NCBI RefSeq assembly: GCF_902686445.1
Contig: NC_062220.1
Location: forward strand, 93,806,143-93,870,142
DNA: 64,000 nucleotides
Reading direction: 5' to 3'
DNA from: Sciurus carolinensis
Lineage: Eukaryota; Chordata; Mammalia; Rodentia; Sciuridae
How positions within the stretch are numbered: position 1 is the first letter of the stretch; every line of letters starts with the position of its first letter. Made by a program: the position numbers and the translations under genes. This document shows positions 49,380 to 62,189 of this stretch, in pieces. Below the pieces are notes generated by a model. The model saw nothing but the letters and a program-made list of their open reading frames with translations. It searched no databases and was not told the DNA's origin.

Positions 49380-50330
49380 AATTTCTTCTAGATATGGTGT
49401 GTACAAGTAAGAAGGACATTTATGTGTTGATTTTTTTGGAGGTGGTAGTGATGCAGTAGTTGAATAAATAGAGACTGTTCATTTAATAAATAATAATGCC
49501 TTGAGAATTTTTGATCTTTCTGATTGGTAGATAATTTAGAGTTTAAACTGAACCTCACAGATAACACAATTTTTTTTAACTTTTGACAATTTACTTCCAT
49601 AAACAATATAGCTTATCTTACGTCTTTAAGTATTTTTTTTATAAATAATGAACCAGACAGGAAACAAAAGGTCAGTAATGACATACCCAGCTCCTCAATG
49701 TATGCCTAAGGTTTCATAAGTTGGTAGAAATTTCCAGTTACTTTTCCTGAGGTAGAAACAACTTTCATAACAAGATCCCCTCTTTGAAAATTGCCTCTAG
49801 TACAATGTTCTAGATTGTTACAAACTGCAAAATATTACAGTCTAATGGATTTTCCTTATAAAAATCTGTAATATTGCTATAATTGGACACGGTTTCAGAA
49901 CTGAGTTAAATACATTTTTTTAAAGAAAAGAATCCTTGAATAAAACAAATGTTTGATACATTTCAATGCATTAAGTTAAAATATTGCTATATGGAGAACT
50001 GTACTATGAATATAATGAAAGATAGTATAAGAGAAATAGAAATAGGAAACAATATTGTATATATACAATCTTTAAAACATTAGTTTATAAATCATGTAAA
50101 GAACCCCAAAATTAATAAATGCAAGACAAACAGCTTTATAGAAAAATAGGAAAGGAATATTGTTACAGAAATAGCTAACTTTCTTGGAGTTTTGCTTGTA
50201 CAAATGTCTGCCCTGCTAAGGATTACATTTTCCATCTCTCTTGTAGCTCACCCATGTGACTAAATTTGGACAAATCAGAAGTTCATGAAAACAATATGTG
50301 CATTTTGTAACCACACATTTTAAAAAGATC
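49380..50330. other. Unassigned AT-rich sequence
   Basis: No gene or repeat recognised. Confidence 0.4.
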
Positions 50331-50334
50331 ATTC

Positions 50335-50521
50335 TAGCTGGGCATGATGATACACAACTGCAATCTCAGCAGATTGGGAGGCTGGGATCGAAAGTTCAAG
50401 GCCAGACTCAGCAACTTAGTGAGACTGTCTCAAATTTTTGAAAATAAAGGGTAGTAGGGATGTGGCTCAGTGGTTAAGTGCCCTTGGGTTCAATTCCTGG
50501 TACCCATAAAAAAAAAAAAAA
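50335..50521 (+). repeat. B1-ID dimeric SINE
   Basis: B1 half 'ctgggcatgatgatacacaactgcaatctcagc', ID half 'agggatgtggctcagtggttaagtgcccttgggttcaattcctgg', A tail. Short flanking repeat similar to aaagatcatt. Confidence 0.92.
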
Positions 50522-51231
50522 TCATTGTTTGCATACCACTTCTGCTGTTCCTACCCACTTCTTATGGGCTAGAATGCAGACTTGATTCGGGTCTGTGAGT
50601 TATCTGATGAAGTAAGACCAGGCCCTAGAGGATGGTATAGAAATCAGGTAGAAGAATGTGGATCCTGGGTTACTTCCTGGTGCAAAGCTACCGACTCACA
50701 CTAGTCTGCTCAATGACCTTTGCATTATAACGCAAGATAGCATAGTCTTTGAGTATTTGAGCCCTTGTGTCTGGGGGTCTTTGTTACCCCAAATTTATTT
50801 ACATCTCTACTAACATGGACAGGAAAATGAAATTCACAGAAATAAAATTTGAATGGAAAATAAAATGCCTAACATCAGGAAAATGCAAATCAAAATAGAA
50901 ATGAGATACCATTTTTGTTCTTACAAAATAGACAATACTGAGTTCATATTATGTGCGTGATCAGTGCAGTTTTTAATAGCAACAATAACAAAAGAAACAG
51001 CTCTATAGAAACAATGAGAAAAATCAGAAACAACCTGGAAGTACATATACTATTACTTAAATAAATAATATTTCATTAAATATTGGCATATTCTAAACAG
51101 AATATTATTGGGATATGTGGTGAAAGAGGTTAAAAAAAAAAAGGTGCAGTTACATGTACCACAGTGGTACTATAAACTGATGTACCACTTTGGATGACAT
51201 TTGACAACATCTCAATATGTATACCTTATAA

Positions 51232-51537
51232 TACGAGTTGAATTGTGTCCCTCCCAAATTCATATGTTAAAGTCCTGACCCCTAGTACCTCAAAATGGGA
51301 ACTTATTTGAAAACAGAGTGATGGTAAATGTAATCAGTTAAGTTAAATGAGGGTTTTTCACTTAGGTGGATACTCATTCAAAAAAGGTGTAAATCTGTAA
51401 ATAGGGTCAAGGCTGATGACTCTATTAACCCTTTGACTTTGAACTTTAAGCCTTCAGAATTTTGAGGTAACGAATTTATGTTGTTTAAGACACCTAGTTT
51501 GTTGTACCTAGTCGTTGGTAGTTTTAGCCAACTAATC
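51232..51537 (+). mobile_element. MaLR-type LTR inserted in the ancient L1
   Basis: 'gttgaattgtgtccctcccaaattcatatgttaaagtcctgacccctagtacctcaaaatgg' at the start and 'tttatgttgtttaagacacctagtttgttg...gccaactaatc' at the end are MaLR-like. taccttataa flanks it at 51222-51231 and 51538-51547. The middle is partly deleted. Confidence 0.65.
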
Positions 51538-51616
51538 TACCTTATAACTCAGCAAATCTACTCGTAGGTACATAACTAGAAAAACTCTCAGAGGAGTGCA
51601 TCAAAATTATGTCTAT

Positions 51617-51742
51617 GGGCTGGGGTTGTGGCTCAGTGGTAGAACACTTGCCTTGAATGCTTGGGGCTGTGGGTTTGATCCTCAGCACCACATAAATAAA
51701 TAAAGACATTGTGTCCATCTTCAACTAAAAAAAATTTTTTTA
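51617..51742 (+). repeat. ID SINE
   Basis: gggctggggttgtggctcagtggtagaacacttgcc, 'gggtttgatcctcagcaccacataaataaataaag', tail. Flanked by aaaattatgtctat (51603-51616) and aaaattatgtttgt (51743-51756). Confidence 0.95.
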
Positions 51743-52404
51743 AAAATTATGTTTGTGCAGTAAAACATTGTTATATTGAAATATTGGCTATCCATCAATA
51801 TCCATAAACAAGAAGATGAACAAATAAATTAAAGCACATTGACATAGTAGAAAATTCTACCAGAGAAAATTGATGAATCAGCAGTATCTCAAAGCAATAG
51901 GGATTGAAAGAAGTAAAAATAATTCACATATGAATTATTTCAAACAAAAATTTGAAAGATTTTAAAACAAAATTTAAATACAAATGGCACAGAAAAAATA
52001 TTTGCAAAATATGATAAAAAAGAGTTTTATTTGTTTTTTTTAAATAAAGAGACCTTATAAATCAATAAGAAACAGATGATCAAAAAGAGAACAAGAGACT
52101 TTTCAAAAAATACAAATAATAAATGTAGGGTAAATATTCATTGTCACTAGGGAAATAATTATGAGAAAATTTTCAAAAATCTGAACTTTGCAAAGACTAG
52201 ATATTAATCAGTGCTGGTGGAAAAGTGGGAGACTAAATAGTTTAACTTATTTGAAGGACAATTGGTAAGTATTAAAAATCTCTAAAACATTCCAACCTTT
52301 TGGTCCTAAGAGATGAAATAGTTTAAAAATAAACAGAAAAAACTCAAAGACTCACATTAAGTATGTTCATAATCACCTGGCAGTTTTTAATTTTAAAGGA
52401 ATCA

Positions 52405-53075
52405 GAAAAAAAAAAAAGTTGCACTGTGTAGCTGCATCCTAAAATGGAAGAGTGTTCAGTATTGATATTTATTGGCATCAATAAACTTCTATTTTTTTTT
52501 TAAAGAAAGCATACAAGGTAATAATCAGTCTTTCCCAGTTTGCATATCTATGGTGGTGCCTGTGTTTGTGCATGCGCAGGATTGGAGGAGGAGGACTTTT
52601 TAGAGTGTCAGTCATGACAACCCTGCTCATCACTGCAAAGGGGGCACACGCGACTGCCAGACATTGAAATGAGTGGGCTGCTCCTCAACCAAATCCAGAG
52701 GGAAAATGACTCTCTTGGTTTGTCACAGAAGGGTCCTTTTGCCTAGCAGATATGTTCTGCATGGACAAAGAACTAAAGTTAACCAATTTAGTTTGGGTTC
52801 AACTGCTATTTAAAAAGTTATCTTAATAGTATATTTTAAGTATTTCATGACTGAACAAGTTTTAAAGAAGTTACAACTAAAAAGCTTCAATGCAAAATAG
52901 CAACTAGGAACTTCAAAAGCCTGTAATAAACTTTATAAGAAATGTGCAAGATCTCTATGAAGAAAGCCAGAACACCTACTGAGGAGTGTTTTTAAAAAGA
53001 TGGTTAAAATGATATCTTATGCTGAATCCCAATACATAAAATAGATGCTAATATTTGTTGTGCAAACAGATAACA
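52405..53075. other. Unassigned sequence
   Basis: No gene or repeat recognised. Confidence 0.4.
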
Positions 53076-53079
53076 GATG

Positions 53080-53290
53080 CTATTTATGAAGCATTTATGC
53101 CAAACATCCAGCAAAGGCTTTGTGCACATTGTCTCATTCAATCCTTTGAAACTCAGCAAAGCAGGGATTACCATAATTCTTGCTTTACACATATAAACAC
53201 CACAGAAGGCTGAGGTTCTCTGTTCAGGATCAGAGAATCAGAAGGTCCTGGAGTTGAATTTTTAATCCAGGGATGCCTGACCCTAGGACC
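53080..53290 (-). repeat. MIR
   Basis: Antisense MIR: 'tgtgcacattgtctcattcaatcctttgaaac', 'aggttctctgttcaggatcagagaatcag'. Confidence 0.65.
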
Positions 53291-53674
53291 TAGGTTCTTG
53301 GCTATACTGCAAAACCTCTGACATGTAAGTAGGATACAGTCCTGAAGCCCTGTCCCTTGATACCCTATTGCTCCTTAGGAATGAAGAATTAGTTATGCTA
53401 ATCTGAAAATTAAATAACTGGATACACACTTAGCTGATATGTTTTTCTTACATTCTGTTCTCCTTTCATCTAATTTTGTTTTTTAAGTTCCAGTCTGTGT
53501 CTTTGGTGCTAAGCAGCATAGAGGTGGTAGAAAGAAAAATGGTGAGAGGAGCCCAAGGGGAAGATGAAATGCTATCATGAGACAGAGATTGGAAGCCTCA
53601 TGGTTGCTCAGAAAAATCTGCTCTGGAGCTGATCCTTGAAGGCTCTATAATTAGGTTTGGTAAGAAAACTGATT

Positions 53675-53878
53675 TAACTGGGTGTGGTAGCAAATGCCTG
53701 TAATCCCAACAACTCAGGATCACAAACTCAAGTTCAACCTCAGCAATTTAGCAAGCACCCAAGCAACTTAGTGAGATCCTGTCTCTGAATAAAATTTTTT
53801 TAAAAAAGGCCTGAGGTGTGGCTCAATAATCAAATGTCCCTGGGTTCAATCCTTGGTATTAAAAAAAAAAAAAAAAAG
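53675..53878 (+). repeat. B1-ID dimeric SINE
   Basis: B1 half 'ctgggtgtggtagcaaatgcctgtaatcccaac', ID half 'ctgaggtgtggctcaataatc...gggttcaatccttgg', then a 17-base A run. Confidence 0.9.
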
Positions 53879-53934
53879 GTGGTGATTTCCTGCCCCAAAC
53901 AGGAGTTTGGGAGTGTGGGAGGTACAACCCTAGG

Positions 53935-54115
53935 ATTCAACACTCTAAGGTTCAAATCTCAGCTCAGCCATCTAGTAGACATATGAACCTAGGAGAGTTA
54001 TTCAACCTTTCTGGACCTCAGTTTCTTTCTCCAAAAAGGGATTGTCAAGGCTAGATGAGGAAGTGCATGAATAGTGCATAGTACAGAATTCAGCACACAG
54101 GAAGCACAGATTGCA
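53935..54115 (+). repeat. MIR
   Basis: Sense MIR: 'gttcaaatctcagctcagccatctagtagac', 'gttattcaacctttctggacctcagtttctttctcc', 'cagcacacaggaagcacag'. Confidence 0.85.
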
Positions 54116-54119
54116 TCTA

Positions 54120-57100
54120 CCATCATCATTATTGTCTGGGTGGTCATTGTCACTATCACTCTTACATCCTGGAGGCCATCTGCTATACCTCAGTGCCTGA
54201 GCCTGCTACTCTGGCCCAGCTAGCCAAGTTCCCCTCAGCCCTTGCATCATGGAGGATCATGACAAACCAGGGCCCTGGGAAATGCCCAGTTCATCAGACC
54301 TTTGCGCAAATCCTGCAACTGAGAGTTGTTTGTGGAAGGCTGAATGAGAGACTGATGACTCAAGATAAGATAGGCAATCAGCTCTGACTCGCCACTGCAG
54401 ACTTCTGGTCTACTTGTAAAATGAGTCTTGTCATTTATTTGACAGTCCCCAGGATTTTATGGTGGGGGAGGGACAAATAAGGCCAAACGTCCAACAGAGT
54501 GTTCCCGATAGCCTCAAGTGTGGAGTTTGCTGTTCTTGGGGCCCCAGGACATGCATGAGGCCTTCACCATCCTGGCTATCACCAGGCTCTTGTCATTCAT
54601 ACCAGCCAAAGTTTGCTGTGTGTCTACCACGAGGGAAGGGGTCCAGGCAGTTTTCCTCTTTAGTTGGCCAGCAAAGTATTTCTGTCTGAAACGAATTCAA
54701 TTTGGCTCCAGAAATTTAACTCAGAACCCAAATGTCCAACATGTATCTCTCCAGCCTCCAGCTGTCCTTTACCCTTTTGTGTACTAGAAAGGCCAGAGTA
54801 TGGTCTTTGCCAGCAAAGATTTGGGTTCAGAGCTTGCCTCAGGTCCCTACACAGAGTGTCATACCAGTTTTCTTCTCATTCTGTTACCAGTTTCACAGGA
54901 TTATGATGGGTTCATGAGACAGTGCTCAGATGTGCAAATCTCATTAAATCAATTCCAAGGAACAGATCCAGTAAGGCAGATAAAATGTTCTCATGCAGGA
55001 GGTAGTTTTAGAATTCAGTCACTCCGATGCCACAGAAATGAGGAGTAGGAGTCGTTTGGAGATGGTGTATGGCAAGCTTGCCATGCTGTATATGGCCAGG
55101 GCCTCTGCTTGGCCTTTCCCCAGCCTGCTTCTCAGTGAAGGTCTCCCTTACATTTCAGGTATGGCTTGCTTCCCTTGGTATCATCAGTACCCAGCACAAA
55201 GCTGGCAACTCAGAGGATATCTACTGAATGAGTAATTGAAAAAGTGAATGGTAAAAATCAGAAACAAGGAAGGGGGAAAAAGCAGCATAACTCCCCTGTT
55301 CAACTATAGCTTCTGATAGTCTTTAAGATCTGGATCAACAGTATCTTGTCTTCTTTTTGTATTTTTCCTGATTCCCTTCCCTTGCCTCCCTCCACATCCA
55401 CCCATGCTCTTCTTGTCCCTTTTCTGTCCCCCACTCCTATCTCCCACTCTCCCCAGGAAGAGCAGATTTCTCTTTGTCTCTCTTTTCTTAGAAAGCCTAC
55501 ACAGAGAGAGAATATAAAGGGAATGGCAGTCACTGGTAGTGGATAACACAGCAGGGTAAAGGCAAAGTCCTCGAGTCACTGAGCCACAGCAGATGAGATC
55601 TGTTGCTTGTGTCAGTTGAAGGTTCTTCTTGATGCCAAAGGAGCAGAGTAGCAGAGTGGGACAAGAGAACACACATCTGAGGCAAGCCTGGAAATGAAGG
55701 CTCCAGCCTAGTCACAGAGAACACTCAGGAAGTTAATGTAAAGAATAAAGGAGAGGATGGAGGGTTGGGAGGCTCTGATTCGGTCTCGTTTGTTTGTAAT
55801 TTCCACAGTCTAACAGTGCTGGGGTCTCGAACCCTGGGAAGAATAGAGGAGAAATAGAAAGGTATCACTGCAGAAAGCCTGCTATGAACAACCAAGACAG
55901 AGGGCACGGATGGCACTCTGTAATACAAGCCTGTGCCTCCCAACTACAGTGTGCACAGGAGTACCTGAGGTTCCTGCTAAAATTCAGATGCTACTGTGGT
56001 AGGTCTGAGGAGGATTCCAAGATGCTGCCTTTCTAAAAAGCTCCCAGGTGATGCTGATGCTGGTGGCCCATGCACATTTGTTAGCTACCCATGCACATTG
56101 GGTGGCAAGGGTTTTGTGCAAAAAGCACCCAAAAGGCTTCCTGTCATGTTCCATCTTATCTTTTTAAAGATGTGAACAGGCCACCCTGACAAGAATTAAA
56201 GGACTCTGAACGTTCCAGTGTCCAAAGGAGTCCGCTGGCCACACCTCCAATCTCTCATCTTACAACCTCCACCTGGACATTCCCAAGTACAGGACAGCAT
56301 CCTCCAGGCAGCCTGACCTGATGGGGAGAAGAAATCCCAAGAGATCAGTTTCAAACCTCTGACTTGAACTGCATCCGTTCTCATAGCATAAGTGGGGGCA
56401 GCATTAGAAACATCATGCTCAGGCTTCCTTTCAAGGAATGTGTAAGCCCACCAAATTAAATTTCACTGGCTCTTGTGCCTTCTAAACAAGAGATGTGAAA
56501 GCGTGCCTGCAGGTGTTTCTGCCTCTTTCCTTCCACCCCCCCGCCCCAACACCCATCAATGCCAGACACTAACCTTTGAGAAAATGGTGTGGGGGGAGTA
56601 TTCTTTTATCCCCATGGCTTTTGGCATAGTAGATGTTTGATAAATATTTGCTCAATTAATTAACATAAAGTTTGACTTTTTTGGGTACTCTGACAAATTA
56701 AATCAGATTCTCTTAAGAGAATTCTCTTTAGGCAGTCAAATTTCTTTTGCATGACAGCCCTTATTTTGTGAACTTGAGTAGTTTAACTTGAGGTAACTAA
56801 CTGGCAGGAAGGCAGGGAGAAGAAAAGGAGTCATGTGGTTCGTGGAGCAAATTGTAATACCAGTTGCTCATAGTCTGAGGTGAACAGGATTGAATTATCC
56901 TGAATGATTAAAAAAACACAAAATGAACAAGGGAGAAAAAAATTCCATAATTGGAAGACATGGTAGCCCTTGCCTAAATCTAGATGACAAATACTTGGCA
57001 ATGAGTAAAGAGTCATTTCTCTCCACTGCTGTGTCTATGAAAGACATGACCAATTAATCACAACACTCAGGAGTAACTTCAGAATCTTCAACTTGGAGTC

Positions 57101-57230
57101 CAACACTGGAATCACTTCACCTGCCCACTGGAGAACTCTTAAGCTCTGAGCATGCCTGAATATGTTCTTGCCAGATTATCACTTGCTTTGTAGTTCTTTT
57201 GTGAAACTACTTGCCTGTGGCACCTTTGCA
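54120..57230. other. Unassigned sequence
   Basis: No gene supported. 55180-55230 has a MIR-like end ('cccagcacaaagctggcaactcagag'). Open frames overlap in all phases and show no domain. Confidence 0.4.
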
Positions 57231-57430
57231 TCCTGCAGACCACAGCCCAGCCTGAATTGTGTTGGGTTTAAGGGAAGAGAGGGAGCACAACACATGTGTG
57301 CAGAGTATCCTCAGGACAGGGATTGCACCTAATTCCTTCAGTCATTTATTGACCAGATCTTGACTGGTTTGGCCTATACTCACTTCTATAAAATAAGTCC
57401 CTCTCTATATGTGTATGCTTGTAATAAAGG

Positions 57431-57453
57431 ATGGATGGGTGGGTGGATAGATA
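57431..57453. repeat. (GGAT/GGGT)n short repeat
   Basis: ggatggatgggtgggtggatag, an imperfect tetranucleotide repeat. Confidence 0.7.
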
Positions 57454-57539
57454 AAGGCCTAAAAAGTCATCTCTCATGAAATGATGTCATTTTTCTTCCC
57501 CAAATGTGTCATTTCGTCCCTCTTTCTTTTTGTATTAAG

Positions 57540-58030
57540 CATGCTGCATGCAGGTTTGAGATAAGAATTTGGGGATACAGAAAAAGATAGATAGACTGAG
57601 TCTCAAGAGAATCACCCTTGAGCTGTTGGAACGCAGGAAGTGCCCATGAACCTTTGAAAGGCAAAACAAGCATTCTTGAGGAACCTGGCCCCTGTCTTTG
57701 GCTAGAACCCTCCAGAGCAAGGAAAAATGGTGGAAAATTGTGTTACTCCTCTCTGGCTCCACCTCTAGTTCAGTTTCTATTCTGTAAATATTAACACTTC
57801 TTGCCACTTCTATTCTGTAAATATTAACTCTCTCCCTCTGGTGGTGGCCCACATTCTCCCTCAAATGTGTATTTCTTACTTTACCCCAAGGACATCTTTC
57901 CCCTAAGATACTCTGCAGTTCACCTGAATGCGTAATCTGCTTTCCTAAATAAATCTTTATCACTGACTGGCACATGCTGAAATTATTTTCTGTCATATAT
58001 GCCCAGGACCCCACTTGTCCTGAGTCAAGG
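57540..58030 (+). other. Possible old LTR
   Basis: A poly(A)-signal-like 'aaataaatctttatcactg' near 57947 follows pyrimidine-rich text, and 'ggaccccacttgtcctgagtcaag' could be the end of an LTR. It also holds a direct repeat (57774-57828). I cannot name a family; low confidence. Confidence 0.3.
57774..57828 (+). repeat. Direct repeat of about 22 bases, period 33
   Basis: ttctattctgtaaatattaac occurs twice, at about 57775 and 57808. Confidence 0.85.
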
Positions 58031-58320
58031 TGAGGTCCCCCTCTCTGGGAACTCCTCTGGTGACAGCTGTGAAGGGGTCACCAAGGGCAGCATTCACTTT
58101 GTCTAGAAGCACTTCTAGAAGTATCTTAATCTGTTTCTAGACTCCCACCCAATCAAGCACAGTGATTGTTCCTGTCAATAGATCTTATCTTTATTGAGGA
58201 CCCTCCTATAGTCCTGTCTTACTATGTTATCTATGTAAAATGCTGTCTTAGACCTCCATCTAAGACACTGTCTCATTGAATTTGAAGTGCAGTGGGACAT
58301 AGCAGTTTATTCTGAGCTCA

Positions 58321-58534
58321 TTTTTTTGAGGGGGTGTACCAGGGATTGAACTTAGGGGCACTCGACCACTGAGCCACATCCTCAGACCTATTTTGTTATT
58401 TTATTTAGAAACAGGGACTCACTGAGTTGTTTAGCGCCTCAGTTGTTTTGCTGAGGCTGGCTTTGAACTTGCCATTCTCCTGCCTTAACCTCCTGAGCCA
58501 CTGGGATTACAGGCATGCACAACTGCACCCAGCC
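58321..58534 (-). repeat. B1-ID dimeric SINE inserted in a MIR
   Basis: T-rich tail, antisense ID half ('ccagggattgaacttaggggcactcgaccactgagcc'), linker, antisense B1 half ('gggattacaggcatgcac'). Flanked by ctgagctcattttt (58312) and ctgagcccatttta (58535). Confidence 0.92.
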
Positions 58535-58670
58535 CTGAGCCCATTTTATAATTGAGGAAATGGAGACTTGGAAGGGTCATCTGATTGCCTGAGATCCAAT
58601 AATTAATAAGTGGCAGAGTGGAGATGGGAGCCCAGGGCACATGACATGACTCCAGAGCCTGTGCTCTGGG
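58535..58670 (-). repeat. MIR, interrupted at its left side by a SINE
   Basis: Antisense MIR: 'cccattttataattgaggaaatggagacttggaagggtcat', 'agtggcagagtggagatgggagccc'. Confidence 0.8.
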
Positions 58671-58689
58671 TGAGGGGACTGCAATTGGT

Positions 58690-60725
58690 GGGGGTCCCCA
58701 TATAAGTCAGAGTCAACAGTGGAGTTGCACCAAGAAACTAGGGATTTCTGCAGTTTGTGATCACCTGCTTACAGAAGGAGTCATCTTCCTCAAAGATAAT
58801 GACAAGGATTGTCACTTGAATCTTTCCACTGATACCAGAAAGGCAAGACTTGCTGGTCTTAAGGCCCCATTTACACAAACCTCCCTTCAGTGTCTCTAAA
58901 CCTTCCAGAAAGGAAGGGCTAGGCTTATGGGAATTAGCAAGGTGTCCACCCCTTCCATAAAGGCGTGGGAGTCTCCTTTCAGGTTTCACCCAATTAAGGT
59001 TTTCTGAGAATAAATAGCAACAGCAGCATTTGGGTAGTGTCCTTCTCCAGGCCTGGCCTGCCCCACCTCCGTCACCTATGCCAGAGGTAGCAGGCGCAGT
59101 GGCTTCAGCCAGTCTACACCTGGGAGGTAAGTCAGGGAGGAAACCAGGCACTGCATATTACCTCCTGGCCCTGGAAATGTCCCCCTTACCTCCCCCAGCC
59201 CTTGGCTACTCCAGCTCCTTAGCTAAAGCCACTGCGACTAGGAAAGCCCCACTTTGTGTAATGGTTTAATTATCATGTCAATGTGGATTCATTAGCATGG
59301 CAGCTGTCATTGCAAATGGGGGAGTGAGGGTGCTCTGGGAGCCCCTGGGGTCAGCCTAATTGATGTAGTGAACAGAATACTGGATTTTCTCAACAATGGT
59401 TGGGGTTTCTCTTCTGACCTGGGAAGGGCATCATGCTGCCAGGAATCAATAGCAGTTGAATTTTCATCAGCAGCCAATAGGACAACATCCTTGGGCTTAA
59501 CCCCTCCAGGCCCACCCAGAGTAAGGAAAATATATTCTTCACTCAACAGGCAGTTTAGAATAGTTTCTAGTTACTCCTAATTTCTGTAAGGGCCAGAATG
59601 TCATGTGCTCTGCTATACAACCCTCCAAGCTGGTTCAGGGTGCTGAACAACTTGGCGTTTTATATATGTTTGTTGAATGCATAATAATTCACTTTTACTG
59701 ACCACCAACTGTAACAGGTACTGCCCTGAACATCACAAGTTTATCAATGCATTTAATTTGCACAATGTTCTGGGAATTCCTGTTCTGTATCACTGCTACC
59801 CTCAGTGTGTAAAAAAAGCAATTTGTTGTCACTATATGTCACAACTGCATGGTTTAGGAATTGGGATGAAGTTTTTCTCTGATCAATAATGTCTGGGATC
59901 TTGAAGGGCTAGTGGCTGGTACAGTTAAAGTGGCCTCTATCTCCAAACACACAGTCTCTTCAAATGACTAGCTTGGATATCTTGTACTTCCTCACAGCAT
60001 GGTAACCTCAGGTATAAACCTCTTTTGTGGTGGGTTAGTGCTCCATGTGACCAAGGCAGAAGCTGACAATCCTCCAGGTCTGGAACCAGTACAATGACAC
60101 TTCACCTGACTATTGGTCAAGTCAATCACAAGCCAGCTCAGATTTAAGGATAGGGAGAAAAAGTGATGCCTCTTAAAAGAAAAAAAAATATCAAAAGTCA
60201 CCTCTTATCCACCAACTATTATGAATATTTCCAAATATAGACAAGGAAACCAGGAATGTTATCCCTTCTTTAAGACTTGGCTTCTATAAAATGAGGGGAT
60301 TGTACTATGGTTTTCTAAAATCCCTTTTCAATGTTCAGATTCCTCAGAAAAGTAAAATCAAGGGGAAGTCAATTTCTAAGTAACCGAGTCAACATTAAGG
60401 GGGTCTTTGGAAGAAATCCAGGGGCATCAGGAGTACCTGTGAGGAGTGCCAAGTCCTCCCTGTAGACCTTCCAGCTCCCTCAAAGTAGTTAATTCCTCAG
60501 CCTCTATCAGGCTGTGATTGACAACCTTGAAACCACTAGGGAGTGTGAATGCACCAGAGGACGTGTCTAGGATCGGATTAAGAGAAGAAACGAACACTAA
60601 TGGGTCACTTCTGCAGGGGAGAAATTGTCTTGAGAGCTTTAGGCTGCCAAAAATCTCAAGCTGATCAGGCCCCTGCTGAATGAGGTTGCGGGACTGGTAG
60701 TTGGGTGAAGGGATCAGGCGATGGA
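58690..60725. other. Unassigned sequence with a possible MIR relic
   Basis: 59690-59790 ('tactgccctgaacatcacaag') may be antisense MIR. No gene supported. Confidence 0.4.
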
Positions 60726-60729
60726 ACAG

Positions 60730-60865
60730 ACCAGGAATTTGAACCTAGACTTGGCTCAAACAGGATAATCCACCTATGTGATTCTGGGCAAAACGTTTAA
60801 CCTCTTGTGGCCCAGGCTCTTCATCCACAAATAAAGAAATTTGACTAAGACCAGGAGAACAAGGC
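60730..60865 (+). repeat. MIR fragment
   Basis: Sense MIR: 'atttgaacctagacttggctc', 'tgtgattctgggcaaaacgtttaacctcttgtgg'. Confidence 0.65.
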
Positions 60866-60949
60866 ATCCTTGTCAATGAGAAATCAGGCTGATTGCAAGT
60901 GTCTTCCCAGAGGGGCTGAGTCCTCACATTGCACAGAGTCAGCATAGTG

Positions 60950-61140
60950 TGATGGAAGCTCCCTGGAGATGGAGTTAGTAAGAGATAAGACCTTTGCTCA
61001 AACCCCAGGTCCTCCATTTATTAGTTTTGTGATCCTTGAAGCCCCACCTAAATTTTTTGAAGCTACCTTTTCACCTGCAAAGTAGGGATCATAACACTTT
61101 TCTTCATATGGTTGATGAATGATTTAATGAGATATCATGC
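60950..61140 (+). repeat. MIR fragment
   Basis: Sense MIR: 'ccccaggtcctccatttattagttttgtgatcc', 'cttttcacctgcaaagtagggatcataac'. Confidence 0.65.
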
Positions 61141-61145
61141 ACAAG

Positions 61146-61563
61146 TGTTAGTCACCTTTTCATCTCTGTGACCAAAATACCTGACAAAAACAATTTAGGG
61201 GAGTAAAATTTTATTTTACTCACAGTTTCAGAGATGTCTATCAGTCCATGGTTAGCCAGCTTCATTGCTCTAGGCCCAAGTGAGGAGGAACATCATGGCA
61301 GAGGGCATGGCAGATGAGAGCTCCCCCACTTATGATGGCTAGGAAGCAAGAGAGAGGAGAAGGGGAGGTAGGGAAGATGAACCTCTGGAGCACATCCCCA
61401 GTGACCTGCCACCCTTACCTGCCTATGGCTACCACCTGGTTAGTCCATTTAAACTAGGATGGACTGATTAGGTTACGTCTCTCATAATCTAATCATTTCA
61501 ACTGAGTATTTCTTCATTAACACAGGTATTGGGGGAAGGGCACCTCGTATGCAAACCATAATA
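61146..61563 (-). mobile_element. MaLR-type LTR, antisense
   Basis: Starts 'tgttagtcaccttttcatctctgtgaccaaaatacctgac' and continues 'ttttattttactcacagtttcagag', ends 'gcaaaccataata'. Same type and orientation as 25172-25560; no internal region. Confidence 0.75.
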
Positions 61564-61569
61564 CCTATC

Positions 61570-62185
61570 AACCCAGAGCCAGGCACACAGTAAATGCCAA
61601 CACATGGTCATTGAATCCAACAACTCATACCACTGGGGTACACTGTGACAGAAGGGGAGGACTTCAATTCCCTAAATAATTCCCTTGAAAGGCAGCAAAA
61701 TCCAAGTTTATAGTCAGTGACATTTCAAACTTTAAGGTTATAGTTGATGCTGTAGGCATGATGGAATATAGAAAATATAAAGAAAATGCATTTAATATCA
61801 TTTTTAAAAATGGGGATGATACCTACTTATGAGAAAGTGCATGGACATGAGCATTAAATGAGGTAAAATTTGTACAATTCCTAGTGCATAGTGAGTACTT
61901 GATAATAACAAGCATGAGAAGAACTGCAGCTATGTAACTCTTCCCCTATGTAGAGAATTTAAACTGGAGGGAGAAAAAAATCCATGAAGAGAATCAACAG
62001 AGAAAAAACCCTCAAGTTCATCTATCACTCATCATGAGAAATTGCATCTATGAGCAAGTTCCTTGAAGGTAGATATAACCCTAAATTTGAAAATGTCAGG
62101 CAAGGAAAACTGGAGCCTGATCGTTGATGCCTAATATTGGATGATGAGTGTTCAAATTTAGAGCATTAAATCTGCAAGAGTATGT
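61570..62185. other. Mostly unassigned; MIR-like piece near 61815-61910
   Basis: 'gggatgatacctacttatgag...gcattaaatgaggtaaaatttg...cctagtgcatagtgag' follows sense MIR. No gene seen. Confidence 0.45.
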
Positions 62186-62189
62186 ACAT

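Larger units (their letters stand above)
50800..52400 (+). mobile_element. Ancient L1 3' region, split by an LTR and an ID SINE
   Basis: Sense L1 text: 'gaaaatgcaaatcaaaatagaaatgagataccattt', 'catttgacaacatctcaatatg', then after the LTR 'actcagcaaatctactcgtaggtacataactag', and after the SINE 'aaatattggctatccatcaatatcc'. 51950-52400 repeats earlier-order L1 text, so more than one copy may be present. No frame survives. Confidence 0.65.
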
